Assembly: GCA_020725885.1 (NCBI GenBank)
Contig: DYEA01000007.1
Span: 346,179-410,178 of the forward strand
Source: Slackia sp.
Lineage (GTDB): Bacteria > Actinomycetota > Coriobacteriia > Anaerosomatales > Anaerosomataceae
Direction of reading: 5' to 3'
Length of the DNA stretch: 64,000 bases
In this document: positions 16,723 to 25,053 of the stretch, one piece after another
How the letters are laid out: each line of letters begins with the position of its first letter
Position numbering within the stretch: position 1 is the stretch's first letter
The notes under the pieces: generated by a model
What the model was told of the DNA's origin: nothing
Seen by the model: the letters and a program-made list of their open reading frames with translations, nothing else
The model's database searches: none
Position numbers and translations under genes: made by a program

Positions 16723-17552
16723 GACCGGAAGTACACCGAGTGGATCGAGTTCGTGACGAGCGAGGTCCCGAACAGCGAGATGATGGCGAGCGCGAAGCAC
16801 ACGACCATGAGCCACGCCGCCCGGGCGCCTTTCCAGGCGTAGAACCGCCTCAGGTGCAGGTAGATGCCGAAGACGAGCCACGTCAGCAGCGACCACGACT
16901 CCACCGGGTCCCAGCCCCAGTAGCGGCCCCACGCGTTGTTCGCCCAGATCGCGCCCGTGAGCATGCCGATGCCCCAGAACGCGAACGCCAGGCCGCCGTA
17001 CCGGTAGGCGAGCCCGTCGAGCTGCTCCGCGTCGAACGCGCCGCCAGACGCTCTGCGTCCCCGCGCCCGGCCAGCGAGGATCAGCACGGACGCCCCTAGC
17101 GACACCACCGCGGTCCCGAAGGCGAGGAAGTAGAAGCACACGTGCAGCACGAGCCACACGCCCGTGAACGTGGGCGGCAGCACTGAGACGCCGGCCCCCG
17201 AGTACAGCCCCAGGCCGAGCAGCAGGAACGCCACCGGGTAGGAGACGACGCGGACGGGCGCGAAGCCAGGCCGGCGCCAGACGAGCGCAAGCGTAAGCGC
17301 GCTCGTTGCAAGCGCGTAGGACGACAGGTTCTCGAAGCGCGAGACGAAGGGTCCATGCCCCACGGCGACCCAGAGCACGGCGATCCCGGCCACGTGGACG
17401 GCAAGCCCCGCCGCGCCGGCCAGCCGCGAGACGCGGTCCGCGCCCGAGCGCGTCTTGCCGAGCGCGAAGACGGCGCCTGCCGACGCGATAGCGTACAGGA
17501 CGGCTGCGGCAAGGTGCAGCAACGCCGCTGCCTGGACCAGCTGCTGGCTCAC
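16719..17552 (-). CDS. ccsA: Cytochrome c maturation protein CcsA/ResC
   Basis: System II heme-handling protein, 277 residues with about eight membrane segments. The WWD heme-binding motif is WGRYWGWDPVESWSLLTW (about residues 210-228); flanking conserved His are seen in VLHVCFYFLAF (about residue 136) and in the last loop TNSIHSVYF. With ResB it exports heme and ligates it to CXXCH sites outside the membrane. It lies directly after resB (overlap four bases), completing a ResBC synthetase next to its likely main client. Confidence 0.92.
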   Translation of the reverse strand: MSQQLVQAAALLHLAAAVLYAIASAGAVFALGKTRSGADRVSRLAGAAGLAVHVAGIAVLWVAVGHGPFVSRFENLSSYALATSALTLALVWRRPGFAPVRVVSYPVAFLLLGLGLYSGAGVSVLPPTFTGVWLVLHVCFYFLAFGTAVVSLGASVLILAGRARGRRASGGAFDAEQLDGLAYRYGGLAFAFWGIGMLTGAIWANNAWGRYWGWDPVESWSLLTWLVFGIYLHLRRFYAWKGARAAWLMVVCFALAIISLFGTSLVTNSIHSVYFRS

Positions 17553-18862
17553 GCGACCTCCTCTGCCTCGCCTCTCGCGGCCCGTTCGAGCGCCTTCAGC
17601 TCGTCACGATACCAATCCGCGAACCGCGGCGCATACCAGTCTGCCCACACAGTGCCGTCCTCGGCCTTCCACACCGTGACCTCGCGAGGCACGAAGCCGT
17701 ACAACAGCACGCCGCCGAGGAAGATGACGAAAAAGCTCGGGAACAGGATGCCGTACCCGCGGCTGCGGTCGATCGTGAGCACCGCCCAACGGAACACCGC
17801 ATCCGCCGAGATGCGGTAGGGGCCGACAGTCGCCGCGTCGCCCTCCGAAAGCGTCGCCTGCCCGAGCCGCGTGCCGTCGCGCGTGAGCCGCACCGTGAGC
17901 ACCGGCTGCGCGCCTGCGACCTCGTCCACCTCGCACTTGGCATCCAGGACGGTTCCGTCCGGCAGCTGGCGCGTGAGATACGACGCTTCTGACGCAGACG
18001 GCGGCTGCGGCATGTCGAGGCGCTGCTTGGTGCTGCCGGAAGAGCCGTCCACCGTGAGGAAGAACGCGTAGCCGACACGGTTCTCCTGGTGGTACCGCAC
18101 GCCGTCGATGCGCCGCGGAGCGTTGACGGCCAGGTTCACGCGGCGCCAGCCCGCGGCGCCGCTCAGGACGTACGTGCACACGTAGCGCCGCGGCTCGCCG
18201 GTCGGCCAGAACGATGCGTCGACGCGTTCGAGCGTGATGTCGACGGGAGCCACCGCAGGCGCCCCGAGCCAGCCGCGAGACGGATCCCCAAGCGGCGAGC
18301 CGGCCGGGACCGTCGCGCCCTCCACGAGCGCGAGCAGCCCTGTGCTCTGCGTGAGCGAGACTGCGGCCACGCCGACGCCCGCGAGCAGAAGGCCCGCATG
18401 CAGCACCGTGGCGCCGAGGAAACCGAAGCGATGCTTGACGAACCGCGCGTCGCTCACGCTCGAAAATGTGCGCCGGTAGCCTTGGTCTCGAAGCACCTTG
18501 GCAAACACGGCAAGCTCAGGCACTTCAAAACGAGCCCCCGTGCACGATCTTCGCTCTTTCGGAGAGCCTCTCAGACGACAGCTGTCTCGCTGCAAGATGG
18601 CTGCTGTGGCCCAAAGCAGCTGCAAGAACCCAACCGCAACCACAGCTATCGCGACAGCATGCATCAGCCCCTCCGCTGGACTTGAGCGGGAAGACTTGGA
18701 TCCATCAGCGAGCCAGCTGGCCAGAATCGTGCTACGGAATGCGAGATACGCGCTTGCGCCTGCCGCCAGAACAGTGGACACGGTCACCGCGCGTCTGCGC
18801 AAGCACAAGAGACGGAGGGAACGAAGAAGCGGACGCCACGGCAAGACCAGACAACCTACCAC
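17549..18862 (-). CDS. resB: Cytochrome c maturation protein ResB
   Basis: System II partner of CcsA, 437 residues if GTG 18862 is used. Membrane segments are near residues 25-45, 66-90, 146-172 and 375-398, with a large external domain between the third and fourth (VDITLERVDASFWPTGEPRRYVCTYV...), the ResB layout. The final motif GYGILFPSFFVIFLGGVLL is typical. The 5' third (about 18480-18860) is visibly richer in A/T than its surroundings and the start is uncertain; a GTG start at VSTVLAAG is possible. The 5' end overlaps the cytochrome stop by seven bases. Confidence 0.85.
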   Translation of the reverse strand: MVGCLVLPWRPLLRSLRLLCLRRRAVTVSTVLAAGASAYLAFRSTILASWLADGSKSSRSSPAEGLMHAVAIAVVAVGFLQLLWATAAILQRDSCRLRGSPKERRSCTGARFEVPELAVFAKVLRDQGYRRTFSSVSDARFVKHRFGFLGATVLHAGLLLAGVGVAAVSLTQSTGLLALVEGATVPAGSPLGDPSRGWLGAPAVAPVDITLERVDASFWPTGEPRRYVCTYVLSGAAGWRRVNLAVNAPRRIDGVRYHQENRVGYAFFLTVDGSSGSTKQRLDMPQPPSASEASYLTRQLPDGTVLDAKCEVDEVAGAQPVLTVRLTRDGTRLGQATLSEGDAATVGPYRISADAVFRWAVLTIDRSRGYGILFPSFFVIFLGGVLLYGFVPREVTVWKAEDGTVWADWYAPRFADWYRDELKALERAARGEAEEVA

Positions 18863-21800
18863 TCACCATTAGCAGGAGGGGTAGACCCCCCGTGGCTCGA
18901 CGGCTGACATGCCGACACCACAAAGCAGTTGGACCGCGTGTTGCCGTCACCGCCAGTATAGCCAGTGAACACCAAGTTCGCCTTGTTCGCACCGTATGCA
19001 TAGCGGGCCGGCATCTGACTGTTGGAGTCCCCGATGAACCCTTGCAGCCCGCCGCCGTGGGGAATCACTATGTGGCACCTGTAACACGGCGTGGATCGAT
19101 GGTTGTTGTTTCCACCGATGTGGACCGTCGGTCCCGTGGTGGACGCCTGCACATAGTGGCATCGGCGACACAACAGGTTATCGTCGGCGTTGCTGAGGGT
19201 ATACGCCGTTCCGCTCGCATTGAGCGGCCAGTAGCCCTTGAGGATATGCTTGATCGAAGACCCGTGGGGACCTGCCGCCACAGCGCTGAAATCGCCGTGG
19301 CAGTCAGAGCACATCATCGTCTGAGCGCCCACATTAGTCCACGGGCTCTTCATCCATGCGTTGTAGGCTGGCGCGTTGCCCGTCGTCACCGCGAGCACCG
19401 GGTGGTACGAGCGGTTGGCCGGGTTGAACTCCAGCGCCACGTCTGTCCACGCATCCGCACCCGCGCCGCCCCAGCTCGAGAGCGCGGCGTTCGTGCCGGT
19501 GGTATGGCACTTGAAGCAGACCTGGTACTCGTATGTGACGCTCGTGACGAGCGAGTACCTGCTCGCCGTCGGCGTCGTCCACAGCGAGAGCCCAGTCCAG
19601 TTCAGCGCATAGCCCCAGGCGCCCGCGAGCGCAGGTCCCGCGTAGTTCCCGTTCGTCCCGCCGACGGTGCGCGCCCCCTTCTTCGCGCTGTGCGGGTTGT
19701 GGCAGTCCGCGCATTCGATGTGCTTGCTTGTGGACTGCCCGATGTACGCTGTCGTCTCGTCCGAGGGCGACGCCTTATGCTTGCCTGAGTAGTTCTGCAC
19801 CTTGTGGCCGTATGTGCGCTGCATCTGCTGGTAAATCGCTACCGAGGTCGCGCTCATAGATGCGCGGCCGTAGCGGTCGAACTGGTAGCTCGCGGTCCAC
19901 GTCGCACCCTGGCCGTCGACAGCCCGGCTGTGGCACTTGTAGCAGAAGCCCTCTTCGTACGGGTCTGCGATCGTGCCCCCGAGCGCCGCCAGTATCCGCG
20001 CCTCCGAGCTCAGGTGCACGCCGAAGGTCGCAAGCGTCCCGAGCGGCCCGCTCGCATCTTGATAGGTCTTGGTCATCGTGTCGTTGTGGCACTTCGCGCA
20101 ATCCGCCCTGAACGGCGACGTGCCGAATGTCGAGACGACCGAGTACCTGTGCGCCGAGGCGGCGTAGCCCGTCGCGTCCACGCTCACGGTGTAGGTGGTG
20201 GGGGTGGTGGCGCTCACCTTCTGATCGGCGTTCTGCTTGGTGCGCTGCACCGAGTGGCACGACACGCAGATGCCCGGCGCGCCCGCCGTCCCCGGAGCGA
20301 TGAAGTCCGTGTTGGTCACCGTCGCGCTGGCGGCGCCGATGGTCGTGCGGAGGTTCGCGCCGGTGTTGCTGTTGAAGAGGTCGTGGTCCGCGTGGCACGA
20401 CACGCAGTACACGTCGGTGGGGGACGTCGGGTATGCGCTGGATGTGGCGGGCGCGTAGTCACCGTCGTAGGTCGACGAGCCGAGCACGTGGTGGTAGTAC
20501 GAGAGCCGTGCGGTCCCGCCGGTCACCGAGCCGATGTTGTCCTCCATAGGCTGGTATTCGGAATGGCAGCCGTAGCACGCCATCCGGCCTCCCGAAGCAC
20601 CCATCGTGGGGGCGTGCACATTCGGGCTGCTTGCGCCCGTGTACGTGCCGCCATGGCAGTCGTAGCAGCTCTTGGTCGACGACATCCCGTGGTGGTCGCC
20701 GCCGATCGTCTTCAAGCGCAGGTAGTTCTGATTCAGAGAGTAGCCCGCGGGCTTCGTCTGGCCGGGCAGCAGCGTGCCATCGCGGCGCAGGCCGTAGAAC
20801 GTCATGTCGGGCGTGCAGGTCACATACGCGCTCGCCGTCGCGTCCCAAACGCGGGGCGTCGCATCCGACGTCGAGTGGCAGCAGAAGCACAGCTTGCGCA
20901 CGTCCGTCCCAGCGGTGATGACGCTGCCGCCGCTGGTGGACGACTCCAGGCTGCGGCCCAAAGTGTCGGCGAGCAGCATCTTGTTGCCGCGCGCGGAGCC
21001 GTGCGGGTTGTGGCACTCGTAGCACGGAAGCGGCGCGTTCACGGGCAACGCGGCCCCGCCCGTCTTGATGCGGTGGCCGTTGGTGGCGTTCGTGTCGTCG
21101 GGCGTCTTGGTGGCGTACTGCTTTATGTTGACCGCGCCCGAAGCTTCCCACGAGCCGCCGCCATGGCAGGCGAAGCAGGAAGCTGCGTAATCGCCGTTCG
21201 TGCGGTCCTGCATGACCGTGGCGGTCGTCGGCGCGGCGAACGTCGCAAGCAAGCTGTCATAGCGGCTCACACCGCGGTGGCCGGCGTGGCACCAGAGGCA
21301 GTCGCCGCGTCCCCGTACGACGGTCGCGGTGGCCACGATCGGGTCGGGCACGGTGCCCGTCGGGATGGCCGAGTGGAGGTTCGCGCTCGCGCTGGTGTAC
21401 ACGCTCCGGCCAGGGAACGTGCCGTACAACGGGTACAGGTCAGCTCCCCGGATCGGCGACCAGGAGGCGGGATACGGGGTGCTCGTCGTCGACGTGAACC
21501 AGTCGTTCGCGTCGTTGTGGCACGCGAAGCACCACGAGTTGTCGTTGGCGGAAGTCACTGCGTATGTGCCTGACGAGGTGACGATCGATGCCTTCGGCAG
21601 CCGCAGGTCGATGCCGTAGCGCCGGTGCGGCGAGTGGCAGCTCGCGCAGCCGTCAGTGAGATCCGGCGTGACGGTCGTGCCGGCGACCCCTTCCATGGCA
21701 TGCCCGCTCGCCAGCGCGAAGGAGTTCGCGGGGGCGGTCTTCACGTTCGTGAGCGCGGCAGTACCGTCGTGGCAGACATAGCACGCCCCGGTCGACAAGG

Positions 21801-22035
21801 AATCTCCGGCAGACGACGTTGCAACCAGATTCGGACCGGCGGCCTGGTGCAGTCGATGGCACACCTGGCACGCCTTCGTGCTGTTCGTGAACACTGTGTG
21901 CGGGGCGACAGCGAAAGCCGCCTCAGGCTGGGCGATCGAGGCGAGGCTGAACACTGCGAGAAGAACCGTGCCAGACACGACGACGCGGAACGCGGCACCG
22001 CAAAGGGGACCGATTGCTCGTATGCAGTTCCGCAT
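18856..22035 (-). CDS. Secreted multiheme cytochrome c with 19 CXXCH motifs
   Basis: 1059-residue exported protein. Signal peptide about residues 1-42, then 19 CXXCH sites by my count, in order: CQVCH, CYVCH, CASCH, CFACH, CLWCH, CFACH, CYECH, CFCCH, CYDCH, CYGCH, CVSCH, CVSCH, CAKCH, CYKCH, CADCH, CFKCH, CSDCH, CRRCH, CYRCH. Several are followed by NPH or SPH, the doubled-CXXCH style. Many distal His are available as second axial ligands. No membrane anchor or wall-sorting motif is seen at the C-terminus, which ends with CFVVSACQPSSH. ATG 22035 has AGGGGGTG just upstream. It heads an operon with ResB and CcsA. Likely role: long-range electron transfer at or beyond the wall, e.g. to metals; inferred. 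Confidence 0.93.
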   Translation of the reverse strand: MRNCIRAIGPLCGAAFRVVVSGTVLLAVFSLASIAQPEAAFAVAPHTVFTNSTKACQVCHRLHQAAGPNLVATSSAGDSLSTGACYVCHDGTAALTNVKTAPANSFALASGHAMEGVAGTTVTPDLTDGCASCHSPHRRYGIDLRLPKASIVTSSGTYAVTSANDNSWCFACHNDANDWFTSTTSTPYPASWSPIRGADLYPLYGTFPGRSVYTSASANLHSAIPTGTVPDPIVATATVVRGRGDCLWCHAGHRGVSRYDSLLATFAAPTTATVMQDRTNGDYAASCFACHGGGSWEASGAVNIKQYATKTPDDTNATNGHRIKTGGAALPVNAPLPCYECHNPHGSARGNKMLLADTLGRSLESSTSGGSVITAGTDVRKLCFCCHSTSDATPRVWDATASAYVTCTPDMTFYGLRRDGTLLPGQTKPAGYSLNQNYLRLKTIGGDHHGMSSTKSCYDCHGGTYTGASSPNVHAPTMGASGGRMACYGCHSEYQPMEDNIGSVTGGTARLSYYHHVLGSSTYDGDYAPATSSAYPTSPTDVYCVSCHADHDLFNSNTGANLRTTIGAASATVTNTDFIAPGTAGAPGICVSCHSVQRTKQNADQKVSATTPTTYTVSVDATGYAASAHRYSVVSTFGTSPFRADCAKCHNDTMTKTYQDASGPLGTLATFGVHLSSEARILAALGGTIADPYEEGFCYKCHSRAVDGQGATWTASYQFDRYGRASMSATSVAIYQQMQRTYGHKVQNYSGKHKASPSDETTAYIGQSTSKHIECADCHNPHSAKKGARTVGGTNGNYAGPALAGAWGYALNWTGLSLWTTPTASRYSLVTSVTYEYQVCFKCHTTGTNAALSSWGGAGADAWTDVALEFNPANRSYHPVLAVTTGNAPAYNAWMKSPWTNVGAQTMMCSDCHGDFSAVAAGPHGSSIKHILKGYWPLNASGTAYTLSNADDNLLCRRCHYVQASTTGPTVHIGGNNNHRSTPCYRCHIVIPHGGGLQGFIGDSNSQMPARYAYGANKANLVFTGYTGGDGNTRSNCFVVSACQPSSHGGSTPPANGEW

Positions 22036-22068
22036 CGTCACCCCCTTTGCGCCACCATTCACATGCGC

Positions 22069-22074
22069 AGTATA
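22069..22074 (-). promoter_or_regulatory. -10 element of the multiheme cytochrome operon
   Basis: TATACT on the minus strand at 22074-22069 in the 100-base gap upstream of the cytochrome gene. Start of transcription near 22062 leaves a leader of about 27 bases holding the AGGGGGTG ribosome site. No clear -35 lies 16-18 bases upstream. Confidence 0.5.
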
Positions 22075-22135
22075 CGTGCCTGACCGCAAGACTGGCTACA
22101 TGATAACACCTGAAGAGCCCCGTCTCTGGGCTTCA

Positions 22136-22750
22136 TCACGCCCTCGGGAAGAACGGGTTGATGCGTCGCTCTCGTCCGATGGTGGTGTCGGGCCCGTGCC
22201 CCGGATGCACGGCCGTCTCATCCGGCAGCGCCGCAAGCCGCGCGATGGAGCGCGCCATCGCCCTCGAGTCGCCCCCAGGAAAGTCAGTTCGCCCCACGCT
22301 GCCGGAGAACAGCGTGTCGCCCGTGAACAGGTGCCCCTCCCCGAGCAGGCAGATCGAACCGGGCGTGTGCCCTGGCGTGTGCAGAACCTCCAACCGGGCG
22401 CCAGCGGCCTCTACGGCATCCCCGTCAGCAAGCAACCGGTCCGCGGCCGGCGCCTCCACGTCGAAGCCGAAGATCCGCCCGCCGTTGCGGTCGGGCGAGG
22501 TGATCGCGTCCGCGTCGAGCTCGTGCACGAAAAGCGGCGCGCCGGTCTGCGTCACCAGCGCAGCAGCGGCTCCGATGTGGTCGAAGTGCCCGTGCGTGAG
22601 CACCACCGCCTCCACCGGCCGGCCGCCTATCACCTCAAGCAGCCGCACGGGCTCACCCGCCGGATCGATGACGATGAGCCGATCGCCGTCTTGCGACACG
22701 AGCCAGCAGTTCGTTTCCAGCGGACCGATGATGAGCCGCCTGACAATCAC
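22136..22750 (-). CDS. MBL-fold metallo-hydrolase (glyoxalase II-like)
   Basis: Metallo-beta-lactamase-fold hydrolase of 204 residues. The metal motif is THGHFDHIG (HxHxDH, about residues 54-62), with a second His in HTPGHTPGS, an Asp in LFTGDTLF and the last His in VHPGHGPDT. The length and motifs match the small YcbL/glyoxalase II-like group that cleaves thioesters; the exact substrate is unknown. GTG 22750 overlaps the rel stop (GTGA). Next to rel this is a common neighbour in Gram-positive genomes. Confidence 0.88.
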   Translation of the reverse strand: MIVRRLIIGPLETNCWLVSQDGDRLIVIDPAGEPVRLLEVIGGRPVEAVVLTHGHFDHIGAAAALVTQTGAPLFVHELDADAITSPDRNGGRIFGFDVEAPAADRLLADGDAVEAAGARLEVLHTPGHTPGSICLLGEGHLFTGDTLFSGSVGRTDFPGGDSRAMARSIARLAALPDETAVHPGHGPDTTIGRERRINPFFPRA

Positions 22751-24960
22751 GATCGCACCCGCTTCGCCCCATTCGGCTCCGGCAGGCTGCGGCGTGCGTC
22801 GAACACGCCGCCGACGCTGCGCACCGAGTTCAGCACCTTCGTCAGCTGCTCCATGCTTCCCAACTCCAGCAAGAATCGCATCGTCGCGATGCCCTGCCGG
22901 TCCGTGGACACGGACGCCGAGAGCACGTTCACGCCGGCGTCGGCAAGCGCGATCGACACGTCTTGCAGCAGTCGCGTGCGGTCGAGCGCCTCGATCAAGA
23001 TCTCGACCTGGTAGACGCTGGCCGCTCCCGTGTCCCACTCGACGGCGATGATGCGCTCGGGCTGCGAGAGCAGCTCGCGCGCGTTCGGGCAGTCCTTGCG
23101 GTGCACGGACACGCCGCGCCCGCGCGTGACGAACCCGACGATCTCGTCACCCGGCACCGGGTTGCAGCAGCGCGCGAGGCGGATGAGCAGGTCGTCGACG
23201 CCCGCGACGCGCACGCCGACGGGACTTCGGCGGCGCTTCGCGCGCGGCGGCGTCATCGGCTTGTCGAGCGGCAGCGCGGCCGGCCGCTCTTCTGGCTGCG
23301 GCTGCACCACGCCTTCGCGCGACAGGTGCTTGATCAACTTCGTCGCGACCTGCCTGGGGCTTTGCTTGCCAGCGCCGATCTGCGCGAGCAGGTCGTCGGC
23401 CGTCGCAAAGTTCATCTCCTTCGCGACCGCTTCGAGCGCCTTGCCGACCCCGTGGCTCCCGAGCCCAAGCCCGTGCTTGCGCAGCGCCTTCAGCAACTCC
23501 TCGCGTCCGGTCTGCAGGTCATCCGTGCGCGCGACCTTGCTGAAGTACGCCTTGATCTTCGAGCGCGCCGACGAGGTCTTGACGATGGCCAGCCAGTCCC
23601 GCGACGGGCTCGCGTTCTTCGACGTCAAGATCTCGACGCGGTCGCCCATCTGGAGCTCGTACGAGAGCGGCACGATGCTGCCGTTCACCTTCGCACCGAC
23701 GCAGTGGTGGCCGACCTCGGTATGGATCGCGTACGCGAAGTCGATGGGCGTCGAGCCGCGCCGAAGCGAGATGACGTCGCCTTTCGGCGTGAAGACGAAG
23801 ACCTCGTCTTCGAACAGGTCGATCTTGAGCGCCTCCATGAACTCGCGCGGGTCCTTGAGCTCGGTCTGCCACTCGAGCATCTGGCGGAGCCAGGCGAGCC
23901 GCTCGTCGAAGGACTCGTCGCGCCCGCCTTCTTTGTAGCGCCAGTGCGCCGCGATGCCGTACTCGGCGGTGCGGTGCATCTCTTCGGTGCGGATCTGGAT
24001 CTCGAGCGGACGGCCGGCAGGCCCGATGACCGTGGTGTGCAGCGACTGGTACATGTTGAACTTCGGCATCGCCACGTAGTCTTTGAACCGGCCGGGGACC
24101 GGCTTCCAGATGGAGTGGACGGTGCCGAGCGCGCCGTAGCAGTCCTTCACTGAGCCTACGATGACGCGCAGCGCGATGAGGTCGTAGATCTCCGAGAAGT
24201 CTTTCCCGCGCTGCGTCATCTTCTGGTAGATGCTGTACAGGTGCTTGGGCCGGCCAGATATCTCCGAGGCGATGCCGACGGCCTCGAGCTCGCTTCTGAG
24301 CTGCTGGATCACCTGCTCCAGGTACTCCTCGCGGGCAGCGCGGCTCTCGGCCACCATCCGCTGGATCTGGTTGAACTTCTTCGGCTCCAGGTAGAAGAAC
24401 GCCAGGTCTTCGAGCTCCCACTTGATCTGCGAGATGCCGAGGCGGTGCGCGAGCGGCGCGTAGATCTCCATCGTCTCGATGGCCTTCTCGCGCTGCTTCT
24501 CGGGCGGGAGCGCCGACAGCGTCCGCATGTTGTGCAGGCGGTCGGCGAGCTTGATGAGGATGACCCGGATGTCCTTGGCCATCGCGATGAGCATCTTGCG
24601 CAGGTTCTGTGACTGCGCCTCGGCCACCGTCGAGTACTTGATGCGGCCCAGCTTGGTGACGCCATCGACGAGCGCGGCGACCTCGGGCCCGAACCGGGCG
24701 CGGATCTCGGCAAGCTTCACGCCGCTGTCCTCGACGACGTCGTGCAGGAGCGCGGCCTGGAGCGTGATGGTGTCGAGGTGGAGCTCGGCGAGGATCTTCG
24801 TGACCTCGAGCGGGTGCGAGACGAACTCCTCGCCGGACTTGCGCTGCTGCCCGGCGTGCTTCTCGAGCGCGAAGGTGTACGCGTCGCGCAGCCCAGAGAG
24901 GTCGGCGCCTGGGCTGTACGACCGGACGATGGCTTCGATGGACTCGATGGTCGCCGGCAC
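22747..24960 (-). CDS. rel: Bifunctional (p)ppGpp synthetase/hydrolase Rel
   Basis: Long RSH protein, 737 residues. The N-terminal HD hydrolase is intact (VSHPLEVTKIL, LLHDVVEDSG, KLADRLHNMRTL), then the synthetase (RFKDYVAMPKFNMYQSLHTT, with EYGIAAHWRYKEG), TGS (VFTPKGDVISLRRGSTPIDFAY), helical region, the zinc-finger RLARCCNPVPGDEIVGF and a C-terminal ACT domain. Both activities therefore look present. GTG 24960 has GAGGTGA upstream. It controls the stringent response. Confidence 0.97.
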   Translation of the reverse strand: MPATIESIEAIVRSYSPGADLSGLRDAYTFALEKHAGQQRKSGEEFVSHPLEVTKILAELHLDTITLQAALLHDVVEDSGVKLAEIRARFGPEVAALVDGVTKLGRIKYSTVAEAQSQNLRKMLIAMAKDIRVILIKLADRLHNMRTLSALPPEKQREKAIETMEIYAPLAHRLGISQIKWELEDLAFFYLEPKKFNQIQRMVAESRAAREEYLEQVIQQLRSELEAVGIASEISGRPKHLYSIYQKMTQRGKDFSEIYDLIALRVIVGSVKDCYGALGTVHSIWKPVPGRFKDYVAMPKFNMYQSLHTTVIGPAGRPLEIQIRTEEMHRTAEYGIAAHWRYKEGGRDESFDERLAWLRQMLEWQTELKDPREFMEALKIDLFEDEVFVFTPKGDVISLRRGSTPIDFAYAIHTEVGHHCVGAKVNGSIVPLSYELQMGDRVEILTSKNASPSRDWLAIVKTSSARSKIKAYFSKVARTDDLQTGREELLKALRKHGLGLGSHGVGKALEAVAKEMNFATADDLLAQIGAGKQSPRQVATKLIKHLSREGVVQPQPEERPAALPLDKPMTPPRAKRRRSPVGVRVAGVDDLLIRLARCCNPVPGDEIVGFVTRGRGVSVHRKDCPNARELLSQPERIIAVEWDTGAASVYQVEILIEALDRTRLLQDVSIALADAGVNVLSASVSTDRQGIATMRFLLELGSMEQLTKVLNSVRSVGGVFDARRSLPEPNGAKRVRS

Positions 24961-25016
24961 GTGCTCACCTCGGTGCGGCGGACGCTCGCGAAGCGGCCGC
25001 AGCGGACGGGAGCATA

Positions 25017-25022
25017 AGTATA
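25017..25022 (-). promoter_or_regulatory. -10 element upstream of rel
   Basis: TATACT on the minus strand in the 93-base gap between recJ and rel, followed by TATGCT. Transcription would begin near 25010, giving a leader of about 50 bases. No -35 is recognised. Confidence 0.4.
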
Positions 25023-25053
25023 CGCGCTGGAAGCGCCGAGCGGCCGCGGAAGC

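Noticed and set aside
21998..22035. C-terminal CQPSSH in the multiheme cytochrome as a twentieth heme site
   Set aside because: The distance (note: motif lies near the 3' end of the gene) is C-x4-H with no second Cys in the right place, unlike accepted variant heme motifs.
22105..22135. Hairpin after the MBL gene as a strong terminator
   Set aside because: Only about five clean base pairs (AGCCC/GGGCT) and no T-tract; too weak to list.
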